From contig JAPLHI010000198.1 of assembly GCA_026389695.1 (NCBI GenBank), positions 1 through 5,371 of the forward strand: DNA of 5,371 bases. The letters are read 5' to 3'. The translations under genes and the position numbers were made by a program. How positions within the stretch are numbered: position 1 is the first letter of the stretch; the number at the start of each line of letters is the position of its first letter. This document shows, piece after piece, positions 4,576 through 5,371 of the stretch. A model generated the notes under the pieces. It was not told the origin of the DNA, made no database searches, and saw only the letters and a program-made list of their open reading frames with translations. The stretch comes from Chloroflexota bacterium (GTDB taxonomy: Bacteria > Chloroflexota > Dehalococcoidia > GIF9 > UBA5629).

Positions 4576-5371
4576 CTAAGATGCCGGCGAAGCCTGCAGA
4601 CTGGACGTGGGCAGGGGATCTTTTAACAGGGCTTCAAAAGAAGGCTCATCCAGGGTTTCTATAACTATCAACTGCTCGGCTATGTACTTAAGCCTGTCTT
4701 TGTATTCCGTGATTATTTCAAGCGCTTTCGCATAGGCGTTTTTAACCAGGTGCTCTACCTCTTCATCTATTTCTTCCGCAACCTTATCACTGTAATTCCG
4801 CTGCTCATGGATTTCTTTTCCCAAAAAAACTAGCTCTTCTCTTTTACCAAAGGTCCTGGGTCCCAGTTTCTCGCTCATGCCAAATTCAGTGATCATCCGG
4901 CGCGCAATCAGGGTTACCTTCTCGAGGTCGTTCTGCGCGCCTGTGGTCAACTCATTGAAGGCAACCTGTTCGGCAGCCCTTCCGGCCAGGCTTACTATCA
5001 TCATGTCCTTAAATCTCTCATAAGTTTCCAGATGCCGCTCTTCAGTGGGTAAAAATCTGGTCCATCCTCCCATCATACCCCTGGCAACGATTGATACTTT
5101 GTGGACAGGATCGGAGTTAGGCAACATCTTGGATGCCAGTGCGTGCCCGGTTTCATGATAAGCGATGAGTTCCTTTTCCCTCTTGGTGATAACCTTGCCT
5201 TTTTTCTCCGGGCCGGCAATCACACGGTCTATGGAATCTTCAAGCTCCTTATGACCGACATCTTTGCGATTGCGCCGCGCAGCCAGGATGGCGGCCTCAT
5301 TGATTAAATTGGAAAGATCGGCGCCGCTGAAACCGGGGGTCTGACGGGCAATTACCTCCAGGTCTGCATCT
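4576..5371 (-). CDS. ftsH: ATP-dependent zinc metalloprotease FtsH, C-terminal part (N-terminal part outside window)
   Basis: FtsH is a membrane-anchored hexameric AAA+ protease that extracts and degrades membrane and short-lived cytoplasmic proteins. The frame is open from the window edge at 5370 to the stop at 4576 and gives 264 residues; the membrane helices, Walker motifs and most of the ATPase domain lie outside. The first 49 residues are the end of the AAA module: LEVIARQTPGFSGADLSNLI, NEAAILAARRN and DVGHKELEDSIDRVIAGPEKK. The peptidase domain follows, with the zinc-binding HETGH at residues 72-76 (5143-5157) and the third ligand, aspartate 148, in TTGAQNDLEKVT (4927-4929). MMGGWTRFLPTEER, SLAGRAAEQ and MSEKLGP are further family landmarks. 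The tail after DEPSFEALL is short and rich in serine and proline. The GTG at 5221-5223 encodes an internal valine within RVIAGPEKK and is not the start. No defect is seen. Confidence 0.97.
   Translation of the reverse strand, partial: DADLEVIARQTPGFSGADLSNLINEAAILAARRNRKDVGHKELEDSIDRVIAGPEKKGKVITKREKELIAYHETGHALASKMLPNSDPVHKVSIVARGMMGGWTRFLPTEERHLETYERFKDMMIVSLAGRAAEQVAFNELTTGAQNDLEKVTLIARRMITEFGMSEKLGPRTFGKREELVFLGKEIHEQRNYSDKVAEEIDEEVEHLVKNAYAKALEIITEYKDRLKYIAEQLIVIETLDEPSFEALLKDPLPTSSLQASPAS

Noticed and set aside
5101..5307. Plus-strand open frame of 68 codons opposite ftsH
   Set aside because: It is antisense to the conserved HETGH peptidase region and the end of the AAA module; no ribosome binding site or protein similarity is visible.

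Overview
The window looks like chromosomal DNA of a Dehalococcoidia-type Chloroflexota. This rests on three things: the arrangement rsmI / small zinc-ribbon gene / metG / polyprenyl synthetase, converging on ftsH; a CARDB-like surface protein ending in one membrane helix; and intergenic palindromic repeats of a kind I associate with that group. The assignment is an inference from gene content and remembered synteny. No rRNA, tRNA, CRISPR array, transposase or phage gene was seen.

Left part (1 to about 747), variable in character. It opens with the last 91 residues of a membrane-anchored, probably extracellular beta-sandwich protein. A gene-free stretch follows, with a cluster of three GC-rich hairpins (296-396) and a larger imperfect inverted repeat (420-500). 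Next, on the minus strand, is a frameshifted 3' scrap of an acyl-CoA synthetase (fadD-like) gene. It uses about 84% G/C at third codon positions, far above rsmI next to it.

Middle part (704-4561), a compact plus-strand operon. A promoter with a perfect TATAAT -10 box lies just upstream of rsmI (16S rRNA 2'-O-methyltransferase, GTG start). An 8-bp-arm palindrome covers the probable transcription start and the rsmI start codon. Then come a 145-residue protein with four CxxC pairs (unknown function), metG (methionyl-tRNA synthetase, TTG start) and a trans-polyprenyl diphosphate synthase whose ATG overlaps the metG stop. Gaps are 2 nt, 27 nt and a 4-nt overlap, so co-transcription is very likely. 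The operon joins translation functions (rRNA modification, tRNA charging) to isoprenoid chain synthesis for lipid carriers or quinones.

Right part (4576-5371), minus strand. This is the 3' portion of ftsH, the membrane AAA+ zinc protease, running off the window edge. Its stop codon is only 14 nt from the stop of the prenyl synthase, with no obvious intrinsic terminator between.

I found no clearly new multi-gene system. The items most worth a second look are the palindrome over the rsmI start, the internally repeated zinc-ribbon protein, the acyl-CoA synthetase relic and the two repeat clusters.
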